Positions 1-8,704 of a DNA stretch of 64,000 nucleotides are shown in pieces (position 1 is the first letter of the stretch; each line of letters begins with the position of its first letter). Source of the DNA: Sediminivirga luteola. GTDB taxonomy: Bacteria; Actinomycetota; Actinomycetes; Actinomycetales; Brevibacteriaceae. A program made the position numbers and the translations under genes. The DNA is taken from positions 1-64,000 of the forward strand of contig NZ_BMFY01000006.1 in the NCBI RefSeq assembly GCF_014639315.1. The letters run 5' to 3'. The notes beneath the pieces are model-generated. The model was given only the letters and a program-made list of their open reading frames with translations. It was not told the DNA's origin and made no database searches.

Positions 1-20
1 GCTTAAGGAGGGAGCAGGAT

Positions 21-551
21 ATGGATTCTCTCCTGTACGGCGCAGGTGCGTGTCAAACGCTAACCATAGGCTTGAATTATGAGCGAAGCTGTTCCAGGTC
101 CACTACTCCGGGGGCAGTGCCGTTGGACCTGCTGAAGACCGAACAGGAGAGGATCAGCAAGCGCCTGGCCTTCCTAGAGGAAAAGATCGAAGCTGGGGAC
201 ACCAAGTACGAACAAACCCAAGCCCACCTAGACGACTGCCTGGCCCTGGCCAGGGACCGCCACGCGAGCTATACCAGCATCGACGACTCCCTGCATCGAA
301 TCGCGAACCAGGCCTTCTTCGATAAGCTCTATGCCACCGAGGCCGACACCATAGACGGAGAGCCCGGCGTGCCGTTCAGCATCATGTTTAACCCCGAGGC
401 CCAGTCCACCGCGCTACTCGACCAGGCAGGCAGAGACCTCAGTAGGACCCAAACCGATGACATCGGCGGCTTGAACAACGAACATTGGGTGGGCCCCGTG
501 GGGCTCGAACCCACGACCCGCGGATTAAAAGTCCGCTGCTCTACCAGCTGA
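21..551 (+). pseudogene. C-terminal remnant of a site-specific recombinase
   Basis: The middle of this frame (about residues 36-140) resembles the C-terminal helical part of actinobacterial serine recombinases: a charged helix around KTEQERISKRLAFLEEKI, then AHLDDCLALA and IANQAFFDKLY. No catalytic resolvase domain or zinc ribbon is present, and the first ~35 residues do not look like the family, so only a fragment is left. The frame stops inside the tRNA-Lys gene on the other strand, and its last 20 or so codons are merely antisense to that tRNA. I read this as a broken integrase-type gene beside its tRNA attachment site. The missing N-terminal part could lie left of the window, but the frame appears disrupted. 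The family call rests on remembered sequence similarity. Confidence 0.6.
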
Positions 552-562
552 GCTAGAGGCCC
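490..562 (-). tRNA. tRNA-Lys (TTT)
   Basis: Read on the minus strand, a 73-nt cloverleaf is visible. The 7-bp acceptor stem pairs GGGCCTC with GGGGCCC (one G-T pair), followed by discriminator A. The D-arm contains AGCTCAGCTGGTAGAGC, the anticodon loop is CTTTTAA giving anticodon TTT, and the T-arm contains GGGTTCGAGCCC. The 3' CCA is not encoded; the next bases are CCC. The gene is overlapped antisense by the end of a recombinase remnant, which suggests use as an integration site. Confidence 0.95.
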
Positions 563-924
563 GGAAGCACCGGCACAGACGCGCGGTTTCCGGCATCTAC
601 AGTACCAGGCCATCGGCCTGGCGTTCGGCTAGCCGGAGACTAGCGGTTGCGCATCTGGGCGGCTGCGCACTCGCGAAAGCGGCGACCGCCCCATATGCGC
701 ATCTGAGAGAGGAGCAACCCGCCCTCGGAGGGCCTGCGGCCGTCGTCATCGCCAGCCGCCGGGGACACGCGCCGCGGCCCCCACCGGCCTCTCGCCTGAC
801 CGCTGTCAGTAGCCTGAGAAGGCCCGTCAGCGGTCGACGAGGCACTCAGGGAATCGTTGGCGAGTTCCCTGAGCCGAAGCGCCGTCAGAGCCGCCGACGT
901 CAACGGCGGCGAAGGAGGCACCAA
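563..924. other. Intergenic region, tRNA-Lys to DUF6098 gene
   Basis: No convincing gene is seen in these 362 bases. They hold a small perfect hairpin (CCAGGCC, ATC, GGCCTGG at 605-621), two copies of GCGCATCTG near 650 and 694, and an 8-bp inverted repeat GACCGCTG/CAGCGGTC (798-805 and 828-835) upstream of the next gene. The tRNA promoter must lie here, but no box is clear enough to mark. Confidence 0.4.
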
Positions 925-1365
925 GTGAACACAGAACGGCTGAAACGGCTCAGTGATCTGGAGCGGCTCGTGGCGAACGACACCGCCGTCTACGTGCGGT
1001 ACTCGCACGGTTGGGCGCGCGACCAGCAGAGCGGCAGCATCGACACGGAAAGCGGCCTTGAGCTCCCTGGTCTGTCCGTGAACCCGCTCAAACCGGAATC
1101 GTGGTGGACACGCCCGTGGCGCGACTGGCTCGCCCGTCAGCTCTGCCAGTACAAGCATCTGCAGGAGAAGGACCCGGATCGGTTCCCCTGGGTGCTTCGC
1201 GGTACCTGCGTCGGCCGGGGCCCGGACTGCGAGCCGCTGCTGGTGGACGTCGAGCCCGTGGCGGTTCTCTCCCCGGAACTCATCGCGGAGGCCGCGGAGG
1301 TCTACCGGACCAACTTCGCCGCAGGCGTAGGTCCGGCCGACGATGCCGGCTCCGGCGGAGAATAA
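925..1365 (+). CDS. DUF6098 family protein
   Basis: A 146-residue soluble protein. The pattern AVYVRYSHGW near the N-terminus, ELPGLSVNPL, a Trp-rich stretch (WWTRPWRDWLARQL) and VLRGTCVGRGPDCEPL match my recollection of the actinobacterial DUF6098 family, whose function is unknown. No signal peptide or membrane segment is visible. The GTG start is chosen because GGAGG lies six bases upstream. It stands alone, with a divergent-looking leader to the left and a convergent DUF1028 gene to the right. Confidence 0.7.
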   Translation: MNTERLKRLSDLERLVANDTAVYVRYSHGWARDQQSGSIDTESGLELPGLSVNPLKPESWWTRPWRDWLARQLCQYKHLQEKDPDRFPWVLRGTCVGRGPDCEPLLVDVEPVAVLSPELIAEAAEVYRTNFAAGVGPADDAGSGGE

Positions 1366-1473
1366 GATCTGGTGGCACGCTCTCAGGAGGAGAGCGAACA
1401 CCGGCGGGTGTGACATCGGGCAACGAGTACTAGCGACGACACGAAAAAGCCCAACCGCCCCACCCCGCGTGGC

Positions 1474-2172
1474 CTACTCCTCGCCGCCTTTCTCTTCGGC
1501 CATGAATTCGCGGGTCAGCTCACCGACATAGTCCTCACGGGTGGACATCTTGCGGATCTGGGGGACCAGCTGCTCGTCGAAGTCCTCCACCAGGGAGCGC
1601 AGTTCTGCCGCCGGATCGTCCGCGCGGTCCACACGGACATCCCAGAGTGGATACCTTTCGGTGCCGACCACCGTGACCGCTCCGGACAGCGCGCCCTCCT
1701 TGTCCGCACCGGTCGATTCTCCCGCTTCGATCGCGTGCAGGAGCCGGTGAGCGAGCTCTTTCTCCGGATGCGCGTAGAACGCGTCCAGGGTGGCTTCCAG
1801 GGTCTCGCGCCCCACCAGGCGGTTGCCTTGCGCGATGGCGGTGCCACGCGCGATGTGCCCCGACCAGTCGGGGGTCTTGCTGCCCGTCCACGCGGCCGTC
1901 TGGCCGTTGCGGTCGATGAGGCCCAGCTGTCGGTACTCGCGTCCCTCGTCCCGGGAGATCACCTCGTCGAGGACCTCTTCGGCAGGCCGGCCCTCGGCGA
2001 GCAGATCGAGGCTGTCGAAGGCCAGGTACGGGTTGATGAGCGCCTGCGAGGCCGAGGCACCGGCTCCCGGGCGGGCATGGGCGACGAGTTTGCCGACCCC
2101 CAGCTGGGCGGTGAGCGCCGCCACGCCGAGCTGGCCGGTCTGAGGATCGTAGGCGCAGATCGAAAAGGTCAT
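1474..2172 (-). CDS. DUF1028 domain-containing protein
   Basis: A 232-residue protein whose N-terminus (MTFSICAYDPQTGQLGVAA) and following VAHARPGAGASASQALINP segment are typical of DUF1028, a family with an Ntn-hydrolase-like fold seen in proteins of unknown or putative hydrolase function. The Asp/Gly-rich LGLIDRNGQTAAWTG motif is also conserved in the family. The ATG is preceded by a good GGAGGAACAGGAC ribosome-binding region. It is convergent with the DUF6098 gene. The true substrate is unknown. Confidence 0.8.
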   Translation of the reverse strand: MTFSICAYDPQTGQLGVAALTAQLGVGKLVAHARPGAGASASQALINPYLAFDSLDLLAEGRPAEEVLDEVISRDEGREYRQLGLIDRNGQTAAWTGSKTPDWSGHIARGTAIAQGNRLVGRETLEATLDAFYAHPEKELAHRLLHAIEAGESTGADKEGALSGAVTVVGTERYPLWDVRVDRADDPAAELRSLVEDFDEQLVPQIRKMSTREDYVGELTREFMAEEKGGEE

Positions 2173-2432
2173 GTCCTGTTCCTCCCGCATAGACGGTTTC
2201 GAGCAGTCTATCGACGCCGGTCGAGGCGGCATCCGGCGGGGGCGCCGAGCGCGTGGACGACCGCGCCTCATCACGCGCCGGCCTTCATGACGTCCGGAAG
2301 GCCTCCCGCCGCTCGCAAGGACAAGAGCGTGACCGGCACTTCGGTCGTAGTCGTCTGCGCCTCGTTTCAGGAATGCCTGGCACACCCCGAACTCGCGGAG
2401 GGCGACACCGTTAACCGGGGCGGGAACGTTGC

Positions 2433-4931
2433 TCAGAGGGCGAGTTTCGCGCGGACTGGTTCGGCGTACGTGGACCCTGTGGTGGTGTAACCCTTGAGCG
2501 CCTGCTGCCATAGGCGGTGCGCCTGGGACGCATCTCCGGACGCGTGCGCACAGTTGCCGAGTTCCTCGTGGCACTCTGCTACGTAGCTCAGGTCGCCGAG
2601 CGACTCGGCCAAGGCGAGTGATCGCTCGAGTACGGCGCGAGCATCATCGATATGTCCGCGGCCCAGGTGGGATCTTCCCAGGGTGCGGAGCAGCTCGGAT
2701 TCCGCCTGCGTGTTGGCGGCTTCGCGGGCAACGGCAAGGCCGCGTTCCGCCAGCACGGCGCTTTCCTCGAAACGGCCAAGCGCACATATGGCAGCGGAGA
2801 GGTTCGAATAGGCGGCGGCGATACCGGGTGCGAATCCTAGGGACTCCATTTCCGAAAGCGCCTGCCGAGCCTCTGCTTCGGCGTCCGCGTCGTTTCCCAG
2901 ATCGTGGAGCAGCTTGGAGAGGTTGACCCGTCCGCGGGCGGCGCCGTGCTGGTCGTCACAACGATGGCTGAGGGTGATCGAACGTTGCAGGGCTTCGTGG
3001 CATTGCTGCAGGTTGCCGGTCCGCAGATGCAGCAAAGCCATGCTGTTCCACAGCTGCCCCTCGCGCCACAGATCGCTCAGGTCGGATGCCGCGGCGATCC
3101 CCTTCCGGAGTACGCGACGGGCCTGATCGACTCGTCCTTGAGCGACCAGCGCCGGACCGAGAGCATTGCACATAAGAGGCTCTTCAAGGGGCCATCCGTC
3201 ACTGGTCTTATCGATGCCGGAGAGCAGAGTCTCGGCTTCGGTCACGCGACCGGTGATCACGAGCATTCCGCCGAGGTCGACACGTGCGCGCAGTTCGCCC
3301 TGGCTGTCGCCGCGCGCCCGGGCCGTGCGCAGCGCCTCGCGATGCAGCGCGATGGCGTCGTCGGTGCGACCCGCCCGATGAAAGGCGTCGCCGACCGTCT
3401 CCGCGAGGAGGTTCACCGTTGCGGGCCCGTGCTCCGGGACAACGTCGTTGTTCACGGTGAGTGCGATGTGGAGCAGCAGCTCGGCGGAGTCGGCGAAGAA
3501 CGCCTCGGCGTCGTCTTGGGTGAGCGCGATGTCGTCGACGGCGGTTCGTGGCGCACGAGGAATGCTCCTTCGCGCCTGGTTGCGGATGCGGTGCGCCGCC
3601 CATGCGTAGTTGATGACGTGGCATCGTAGGCGTTCGGAGGCGGCGTGTCGTTGTGAGCCGGGATCATGTTCGAGCCCGAGGTCGGCGGCGTATACGCGGA
3701 CCAGTTCGTGCATCTCCACGTGCCCGGTAGATCGCCGGGTGATCAGGCTGTGCTGTTCGAGGGCGGCAAGAGCGGCGTCGACGTGGGCTGAGCCGGGCAG
3801 GAGGTCTTGGGCGATGGCGCCGATTCCGTGTCGATCGAGGAGGCCCACCGGGTGGTCGGCGATGGCGCGTAGCAGGCGCTGTGCGGGCTGCGGCAGAGCC
3901 TGGTAGGTGAGGTCGAGGGAGCGGGTGACCGGCTCGTCCAGACGTAGGCTGTCACGGCGGGTGCGCGCAAAAGTGAGGTGCTCGGCGAGCGTCCAGTCCG
4001 GTCGCGCGGCGACCCGGGCGGCAGTGAGGCTCACTGCTAGTGGTTGGTGACCGGTGAGGTGCAACAGCGCATCGGCCGAGGCGCGTTCGCGTTCGATCGC
4101 CACGCGCCCAGCGACCGCATCCAGTAGCGCGAGGGATTCATAGGGGGCGAACAGTGGCAACTCCACTGCGTGGAATCGTCCGGCGGTGGGCCGGACGCGG
4201 CTGGTGACGATGACCGAGGCGCCGGACGGATCGGGCATGATTCCGTGCACCTGTTCCGGCGAGGCAGCGTCGTCGAGGACGAGTATCCGGCGGTTCGCTC
4301 GCAGCTTGTCGTGCATCAGTTTCGTCGCCGCTGGGGCGGAGAGGGCTTTGCTCTTCTCGCCCAGCAGCCGTAGCACCGCGCGCACGACGGCCTGGGGCTC
4401 AGCGGGCGGACCGACGGGACTGTGCCCGCGGAGATCGGCGAGGATCACCCCGGCCGCCGCGCCAGACGTGATCGCGGCGTGTGCCGCGTGGAGCGCCAGT
4501 GATGTCTTGCCTGCGCCCGGCATCGCGTGAATCCAGTGGGCGGCAGGGTGCCGGGAGAGCCGCGTGAGTTCCCGAGCACGTCCGACGAACGGTGCCGTAT
4601 TCTGCGGGAGCGCGTCGGTGACGTGGACGACGGATGCTACAGCCGCACCTCGTCCGATAGATGCAAGCGCTACGCCCCACGCCTTGACCGTCGCCTCATC
4701 GCGGGTGAGCGCACGCACGATCGCCACCACGAGGTCGGTATCGAACCGCTTGCGACCCTCGCGGAAGCAGTAGTACACCGTCGCGCGTGAGATGGGGACG
4801 TCGAAACGGTCAACGTGTCGTTGCGAGGCAACCCGGCGGGCGATCTCCGCGTAGGAGGGCTCTCCCGCCTCGGCGCGCAACGTCCTTAAGCGCTCCGGAA
4901 CGTCATCAAGCTCCAACGGCGGTGTGCTCAT
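2433..4931 (-). CDS. HTH / NB-ARC / TPR transcriptional regulator
   Basis: An 832-residue STAND-type protein. Residues ~10-75 form a helix-turn-helix region (SYAEIARRVASQ, ISRATVYYCFREG). A nucleotide-binding domain follows with Walker A MPGAGKTSL (about 137-145), Walker B RRILVLDDA and a sensor-like ASVIVTSR. The C-terminal ~300 residues are repeated helical hairpins of TPR type (for example QGELRARVDLGGMLVITGR and AAAYSNLSAAICALGRFEE). Such AfsR/SARP-related ATPases couple nucleotide binding to transcription control; whether this one activates or represses is not visible. The ATG has AGGAG four to five bases upstream. It is divergent from the secreted wall protein, which is a plausible target. 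Confidence 0.82.
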   Translation of the reverse strand: MSTPPLELDDVPERLRTLRAEAGEPSYAEIARRVASQRHVDRFDVPISRATVYYCFREGRKRFDTDLVVAIVRALTRDEATVKAWGVALASIGRGAAVASVVHVTDALPQNTAPFVGRARELTRLSRHPAAHWIHAMPGAGKTSLALHAAHAAITSGAAAGVILADLRGHSPVGPPAEPQAVVRAVLRLLGEKSKALSAPAATKLMHDKLRANRRILVLDDAASPEQVHGIMPDPSGASVIVTSRVRPTAGRFHAVELPLFAPYESLALLDAVAGRVAIERERASADALLHLTGHQPLAVSLTAARVAARPDWTLAEHLTFARTRRDSLRLDEPVTRSLDLTYQALPQPAQRLLRAIADHPVGLLDRHGIGAIAQDLLPGSAHVDAALAALEQHSLITRRSTGHVEMHELVRVYAADLGLEHDPGSQRHAASERLRCHVINYAWAAHRIRNQARRSIPRAPRTAVDDIALTQDDAEAFFADSAELLLHIALTVNNDVVPEHGPATVNLLAETVGDAFHRAGRTDDAIALHREALRTARARGDSQGELRARVDLGGMLVITGRVTEAETLLSGIDKTSDGWPLEEPLMCNALGPALVAQGRVDQARRVLRKGIAAASDLSDLWREGQLWNSMALLHLRTGNLQQCHEALQRSITLSHRCDDQHGAARGRVNLSKLLHDLGNDADAEAEARQALSEMESLGFAPGIAAAYSNLSAAICALGRFEESAVLAERGLAVAREAANTQAESELLRTLGRSHLGRGHIDDARAVLERSLALAESLGDLSYVAECHEELGNCAHASGDASQAHRLWQQALKGYTTTGSTYAEPVRAKLAL

Positions 4932-5144
4932 GCCGCTCCTTCCGGTCGCTCGATATCTCCCGCATGACATGAGATTCTGCCCGGTTCCACCGCCCACGGA
5001 CATCCGCGCCGGTGTTTGAAGTTGTTGAAGAAGCATGCGCGCGGGTCACCGAGATCGGCAGAGTGATCACGGTACGTGGTGTGCCCGCCCATGGAGGCAG
5101 GTACTGGCCTGCAACCACATCCTGCACCGGCATCAAGGAGACCC

Positions 5145-7388
5145 ATGAGAATACTGACCAACAGGTCGCGAGGATTGACCGCATTCGGGGCGGTTTTCGC
5201 GATCGTCGCGTTCACTTTCACAGGAACGATGCAGGCAGCCGCCGCCGGCGGTGCGCCACCGAACGCTGTCCATGAACACGCCGTCTCGGCCGCGGCGAGT
5301 GGTGGGCTGCAGGCCGGGGTGACTCCGGGGTCGGACGCGCAGGGATCGGTGCCGGAACCGATGCAGACAGGGCATTCATCCGCGAATGTTCCGCTCCGCG
5401 CAGCGGAAGAGCTGGACGCCACTGTCAGACCGGTGCCCGGGGACAGCAAGTCGAGCGGGCGGACCGCCGACGTTTTGGCAGACGAACCGCAGATCGCTAT
5501 GGAGGTCGCGGAGACTTCCGAGTGGGCCATGAAGCGCGAAGGCCTCACCGTGTTCTCGTGGGGGTTCGCTCCCGGGGCGAACGTCACCGTCACGGTCGGT
5601 GGCAGCCTCCTCACGGAGGACGCGGCGAACTCCGGCGGAGAGCTGAACTTCCACTTCACCGCCGAGCTCGGTCCCGGAGAGCACGAGATCGTGTTGAGTT
5701 CATCCGAAGGTGGCAGCGCTTCGCATGCCTTCACCGTCATCGCTGACGGTGTGTTCTATGACGAAGAGTACGTCGGCAACTTCGCCCCTTCGATCCAGAC
5801 CTCGCGATGGGTGGTCAGTGAGTCGGAGCTCGCTGCCGCGCCGATCGTCGTGACCGGAACCGGTTTCCCGAACTCGAGCAACCCGGTCGGCCCCGCAACG
5901 GTGGACCTTTTGCTCGACGGCGAGGTCGTCGAAACCGTCCGCACGGACATCGTCGGCGCGGTGTCAGCGGAGATCGCCGGACCCTTGGGCGTCGGTACCC
6001 ACGAGGTGGCCTTGGTGAGCCCAGTGGGGGAAGCCACGAGGAGCATCGAGGTCATTCCCGGTCAGCAAGGTGCGCCTCCCGCTGCGGGTCCGTACCTTGG
6101 CGCATCGGTGCAGACCCACGCGGACGGCGTCGAGCTCGACGAGAAGGACGAACGGCCGTTCCGTTTCGACATCGACGCAGACGGCCGGATCTCCGCCGTG
6201 CAGGGAGAATACTGGTGGTTCTGCGCCGGCGGCTCGGGGTTCAAGGAGATCGCCGACACAGGGTTTCCCGCTACTCCGGTCACCGTGGACCGGCCCTTTG
6301 AGATCCAGTGGAACGACTACGTGCTGTACGGCACGGTGAACGGCGACGGCACCGCATCGGGTACCTTCTGGGACGGTATGGGCGAGTGCGGTTCGTCGAT
6401 CCTCACCTGGAGCGCCGAGTTCGACGGCGAACTGCCCGAACCGGTCTACGACCCGGAAGCCACCGCGTCACCGGAGACGCTGACGGTGTCGGAGCTCACG
6501 AGCTCGGGCATCACGTTCGCCGGTGCTGGTTTCGCTCCGGGATCCGAGGTGACCCTGACGGTCGCGAGCACCGAGGTGGAGACCCGAGCCGCGGACGCGG
6601 AGGGGAACGTGTCGTTCAGGTACACGAGTGACGTACTCCGAGCTGGTTCGCACGAGGCGGTCTTGTCCTCGGTGGACGGTCAGGCATCGGTCTCGTTCAC
6701 GGTCACGGAGGACGCGCCGAACCCGGGCCCGGACACCATCCCCGGTGCCCCGCCGTCGGCGGACGACCTGGATCCGGCGTTGGAAGGTGGAATCGCCGCG
6801 CCTGCGGAAGCACGTGCGGGGGAGCCGATCACGGTGACCGTCACCGGTGTGGATCCGGGCACGCAGCTAGGTCTCTGGCTGTTCCGCGACCCAGCGTATC
6901 TGGGATCCCGCACCGCGGACGAGAACGGCCGGGTCGTCGTGACGATCCCCACGGGAACCGAGCTGGGTGAGCACATGCTCGGCGCATGGGCCGCACCGGA
7001 CACGCAGATCGGGTGGACCGGCATCACGATCGTCGGTGACGACAACGGTGACGACAACGGTGACGACAACGGTGACGACAACGGTGCGGGCGGCGGTGAC
7101 GACAACGGTGCGGGCGGCGCTGACGGTGGCGACAATGGCGATGGTGTCGACAACGGCGGCGCCGCCGGTAGCGGTGGATCCGGGACCGACGCCGGTGGTG
7201 GCGATTCCGGCGACGGGCGGAGCGCGCACGGGGCCGAGCATGGCGACCGTGGCGGTGACCTTGCCGCAACCGGTCCGGGCGGCGTCGTGTCCCTGGCCAC
7301 CATCGCGACCGTCCTCATCGTCGCCGGCACGGTTCTGCTGCTTTGGCGCCGCCGTCCGGCAGGAAACCGAGGGATGACGGAACTCTGA
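5145..7388 (+). CDS. Secreted cell-wall protein with Ig-like repeats and LAATG sorting signal
   Basis: A 747-residue exported protein. It begins with a signal peptide (MRILTNRSRG, then a hydrophobic core and a TMQAAAAG cleavage region). Two similar Ig-like repeats occur around residues 122-205 and 440-522, both with the pattern GFAPG(A/S)xVTxTV, a central aromatic strand and an H-E-(I/A)-V-L-S-S strand. The C-terminus is a low-complexity DDNG-rich linker, then LAATG, a hydrophobic helix and WRRRPAG. This is the layout of a sortase substrate, and LAXTG is associated with class E sortases. AAGGAG sits four bases before the ATG. The nearest regulator is the divergent NB-ARC protein. The ligand is unknown. 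Confidence 0.8.
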   Translation: MRILTNRSRGLTAFGAVFAIVAFTFTGTMQAAAAGGAPPNAVHEHAVSAAASGGLQAGVTPGSDAQGSVPEPMQTGHSSANVPLRAAEELDATVRPVPGDSKSSGRTADVLADEPQIAMEVAETSEWAMKREGLTVFSWGFAPGANVTVTVGGSLLTEDAANSGGELNFHFTAELGPGEHEIVLSSSEGGSASHAFTVIADGVFYDEEYVGNFAPSIQTSRWVVSESELAAAPIVVTGTGFPNSSNPVGPATVDLLLDGEVVETVRTDIVGAVSAEIAGPLGVGTHEVALVSPVGEATRSIEVIPGQQGAPPAAGPYLGASVQTHADGVELDEKDERPFRFDIDADGRISAVQGEYWWFCAGGSGFKEIADTGFPATPVTVDRPFEIQWNDYVLYGTVNGDGTASGTFWDGMGECGSSILTWSAEFDGELPEPVYDPEATASPETLTVSELTSSGITFAGAGFAPGSEVTLTVASTEVETRAADAEGNVSFRYTSDVLRAGSHEAVLSSVDGQASVSFTVTEDAPNPGPDTIPGAPPSADDLDPALEGGIAAPAEARAGEPITVTVTGVDPGTQLGLWLFRDPAYLGSRTADENGRVVVTIPTGTELGEHMLGAWAAPDTQIGWTGITIVGDDNGDDNGDDNGDDNGAGGGDDNGAGGADGGDNGDGVDNGGAAGSGGSGTDAGGGDSGDGRSAHGAEHGDRGGDLAATGPGGVVSLATIATVLIVAGTVLLLWRRRPAGNRGMTEL
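7035..7082 (+). repeat. Four tandem 12-bp repeats encoding GDDN
   Basis: Four perfect copies of GGTGACGACAAC lie inside the wall-protein gene and encode a Gly-Asp-Asp-Asn linker. A fifth, separated copy occurs shortly after (near 7096). Perfect identity at the base level suggests recent slippage expansion, so linker length may vary between strains. Confidence 0.9.
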
Positions 7389-7485
7389 CCCGGCGATTCC
7401 GTGTCCCGGGGTGAGTGACCGCCTTTCCTGGCGGTCATTCGCCCCGGGGCGCCGGCGCGCCGCGCGCGGTGTCCGTGCCGGGCGA

Positions 7486-7491
7486 TACGAT
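7486..7491 (+). promoter_or_regulatory. -10 box TACGAT of a leaderless promoter
   Basis: TACGAT ends six bases before the GTG start of the MFS gene and no Shine-Dalgarno sequence is seen, as expected for a leaderless transcript. Confidence 0.55.
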
Positions 7492-7497
7492 CATCCG

Positions 7498-8703
7498 GTG
7501 CCACGTGCTACTCGCCCACCGCTCCCGTTCGAGGTCTGGGCCCTCGTCGCCGGAAGCCTGGCCGTCGCCCTGGGCTACGGCGTCGTCGCGCCGGTGATCC
7601 CGCAGTACGCTCAGGCCTTCGGCGTCTCGAACTTCGCCGCCTCCGGCATCGTCAGCGCCTTTGCCCTGATGCGCGTCGCGGGCGCGCCCATCGCCGGCAG
7701 GGTGATCAACCGGTTCGGCGAACGGCGCGGCTACGCCACGGGCATCCTCATCGTGGCCATCTCCACCGGCGCCTGCGCGCTCGTGACGAACTACCCCCAG
7801 CTGCTGATCCTCCGCGGTGCCGGCGGCGTGGGCTCGGCGATGTTCAGCATCGCCGCCACCGCGCTCATCATCAAGCTCAGCCCCGAGAACGCCCGCGGAC
7901 GCGTCGCCAGCCTGAACGCCGCCGGGTTCCTCCTGGGTATGCTGCTGGGGCCGGTCCTCGGCGGCATCGTGGCGGGATTCGGGCTGCGCGCCCCGTTCGT
8001 CTTCTACTTCTTCACCCTCATCGTGGCCGCCTCCGTCGTCTGGCTCGCGCTGCGGCGGTCATCACTGGCGGGCCGGGACACCCGCGGCGCCGGGGAATCG
8101 CCGCTGTCCCTGAACGAAGCGCTCCGCCTACCGTCCTACCGGGCACTGCTGACGTCGATGTTCACCTTCGGCTGGTCCTCGTTCGGCGTCCGGGTCTCGG
8201 TGCTGCCGCTGTTCATCGCCCTGACCTTCCCGGGTGACCCGAGCTGGCCCGCATGGGCGCTGGCCGCCTACGCCGCGGGCAACGCCGCGCTCATCTTCCC
8301 CGCTGGGCGCTGGGTGGACCAGGCCGGCCGCAAACCCTTGCTGGTCGTCGGCGTCGGCGCCGCCGCCCTGGGCTACTTCCTGGTGCCCCTTGCCGGATCC
8401 TTCACCTGGCTGCTCATCGTCATGGTCTTCCTCGGCGCCGGGACCGCCCTGGTGAACCCGGGGCAGCAGGCCGTACTGGCCGATATCGTCGGGCCCCGCC
8501 GCGGCGGGAACGTCGTGGCCAGCTACTCCATGGCGGGCGACATCGGCGGCGTCCTGGGGCCGCTCACCGCCGGCGCCATCGCCGATGCCGCCGGATTCGG
8601 CTGGGCCTTCGGGGTCACCGGCGGCCTGCTCGCCCTGGCCTGCCTGGCCTGGCTGGCCGCACCCGAGTCCCGGCCCCGCACCGCCCGTGAGAGAACGGAG
8701 TGA
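7498..8703 (+). CDS. MFS family efflux transporter
   Basis: A protein of 401 residues with about twelve hydrophobic segments. It carries the MFS loop 2-3 signature GRVINRFGERRG and the matching loop 8-9 motif GRWVDQAGRKPL, so it has two six-helix halves and probably works as a proton-driven exporter of small molecules. The substrate cannot be read from sequence. I chose the GTG at 7498 because the sequence before it is Arg-rich and not membrane-like and because a -10 box ends six bases upstream. It converges on the purine permease with a one-base gap. Confidence 0.85.
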   Translation: MPRATRPPLPFEVWALVAGSLAVALGYGVVAPVIPQYAQAFGVSNFAASGIVSAFALMRVAGAPIAGRVINRFGERRGYATGILIVAISTGACALVTNYPQLLILRGAGGVGSAMFSIAATALIIKLSPENARGRVASLNAAGFLLGMLLGPVLGGIVAGFGLRAPFVFYFFTLIVAASVVWLALRRSSLAGRDTRGAGESPLSLNEALRLPSYRALLTSMFTFGWSSFGVRVSVLPLFIALTFPGDPSWPAWALAAYAAGNAALIFPAGRWVDQAGRKPLLVVGVGAAALGYFLVPLAGSFTWLLIVMVFLGAGTALVNPGQQAVLADIVGPRRGGNVVASYSMAGDIGGVLGPLTAGAIADAAGFGWAFGVTGGLLALACLAWLAAPESRPRTARERTE

Positions 8704-8704
8704 C

